A DNA stretch of 34,224 nt from Candidatus Avimonas merdigallinarum (GTDB taxonomy: Bacteria > Bacillota > Clostridia > Oscillospirales > Acutalibacteraceae). This document shows positions 34,204 through 34,224 of the stretch, piece by piece; the first letter of the stretch is position 1; each line of letters opens with the position of its first letter. The stretch is taken from assembly GCA_904377855.1 (NCBI GenBank), contig CAJFGS010000027.1:1-34224 (forward strand), given 5' to 3'. The translations under genes were made by a program, and so were the position numbers. The notes beneath the pieces were generated by a model. It was not told the DNA's origin. It did not search any database and saw only the letters and a program-made list of their open reading frames with translations.

Positions 34204-34224
34204 ATGGCAGGGAAAAAAGGAATG
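34204..34224 (+). CDS. Start of a gene truncated by the window edge, possibly a transposase
   Basis: Seven codons are visible, reading MAGKKGM. This resembles the N terminus of small helix-turn-helix transposase subunits (IS3-type OrfA) that I associate with Clostridia, but seven residues cannot prove it. The upstream hairpin that buries the ribosome site is a known style of transposase translation control and is the main reason to suspect a mobile element. Confidence 0.35.

Noticed and set aside
1..34224. CRISPR arrays, rRNA genes and phage genes
   Set aside because: None of these signatures is visible on either strand.

Overview
The window is a GC-rich (about two thirds G+C) chromosomal segment of a Gram-positive bacterium. 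It is most likely a member of the Clostridia, and an Oscillospirales-type gut anaerobe fits best. That placement is inferred from gene content and order: a paired YfmF/YfmH M16 peptidase set, zapA followed directly by a U32 peptidase-family gene, the chain DUF4321-maf-mreBCD-mrdA, an ABC/GldG/DUF4340 operon, purine-rich Shine-Dalgarno sites, and frequent TTG and GTG starts. No species name can be justified from the sequence alone. There is no plasmid, phage or CRISPR signature. The only hint of a mobile element is at the extreme right edge.

Layout. Positions 44-251 (minus): tRNA-Ala(CGC) with its own promoter and terminator. 591-8147 (plus): one very large gene for a cyclic beta-1,2-glucan synthase-like protein (GT84 + glycoamylase-like + GH94). 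8237-13182 (plus): yfmF, yfmH, lgt (with an unusual acidic tail) and folD, starting at a recognisable promoter and closed by a strong terminator. 13183-13603: a 421-nt gap packed with hairpins, probably including a minus-strand structured RNA. 13604-18936 (minus): a four-gene, translationally coupled ABC exporter operon (ATPase, permease, GldG-like, DUF4340) behind a near-consensus promoter and a roughly 240-nt structured leader. 19085-23550 (plus): sbcD-sbcC. 23598-26229 (plus): zapA and a U32 protein. 26354-27750 (plus): dut, a DUF4321 membrane protein and maf. 27843-32930 (plus): mreB with its own consensus promoter and long leader, then mreC, mreD and mrdA (PBP2). 33182-34060 (plus): a TIM-barrel sugar isomerase/epimerase. 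34126-34224: a palindrome, a perfect hairpin and the first codons of a further gene, possibly a transposase.

How it works together. Much of the window concerns the cell envelope: glucan synthesis, lipoprotein lipidation (Lgt), rod-shape and elongation peptidoglycan synthesis (MreBCD, PBP2), division-ring assembly (ZapA) and a membrane ABC system of unknown cargo. The remainder is housekeeping: one-carbon metabolism (FolD), nucleotide-pool sanitation (Dut, Maf), recombination and DNA-end processing (SbcCD), RNA modification (U32, by homology) and EF-P modification (YfmF/H, by homology).

The least ordinary signals are two RNA structures whose imperfect pairs are almost all G.U on the minus strand (leader of the ABC operon, 18841-18885; RNA between two terminators, 13306-13495). 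Also notable are the long acidic cytoplasmic extensions on Lgt and on the GldG-like protein, and a hairpin that buries the ribosome-binding site of the gene at the right edge.
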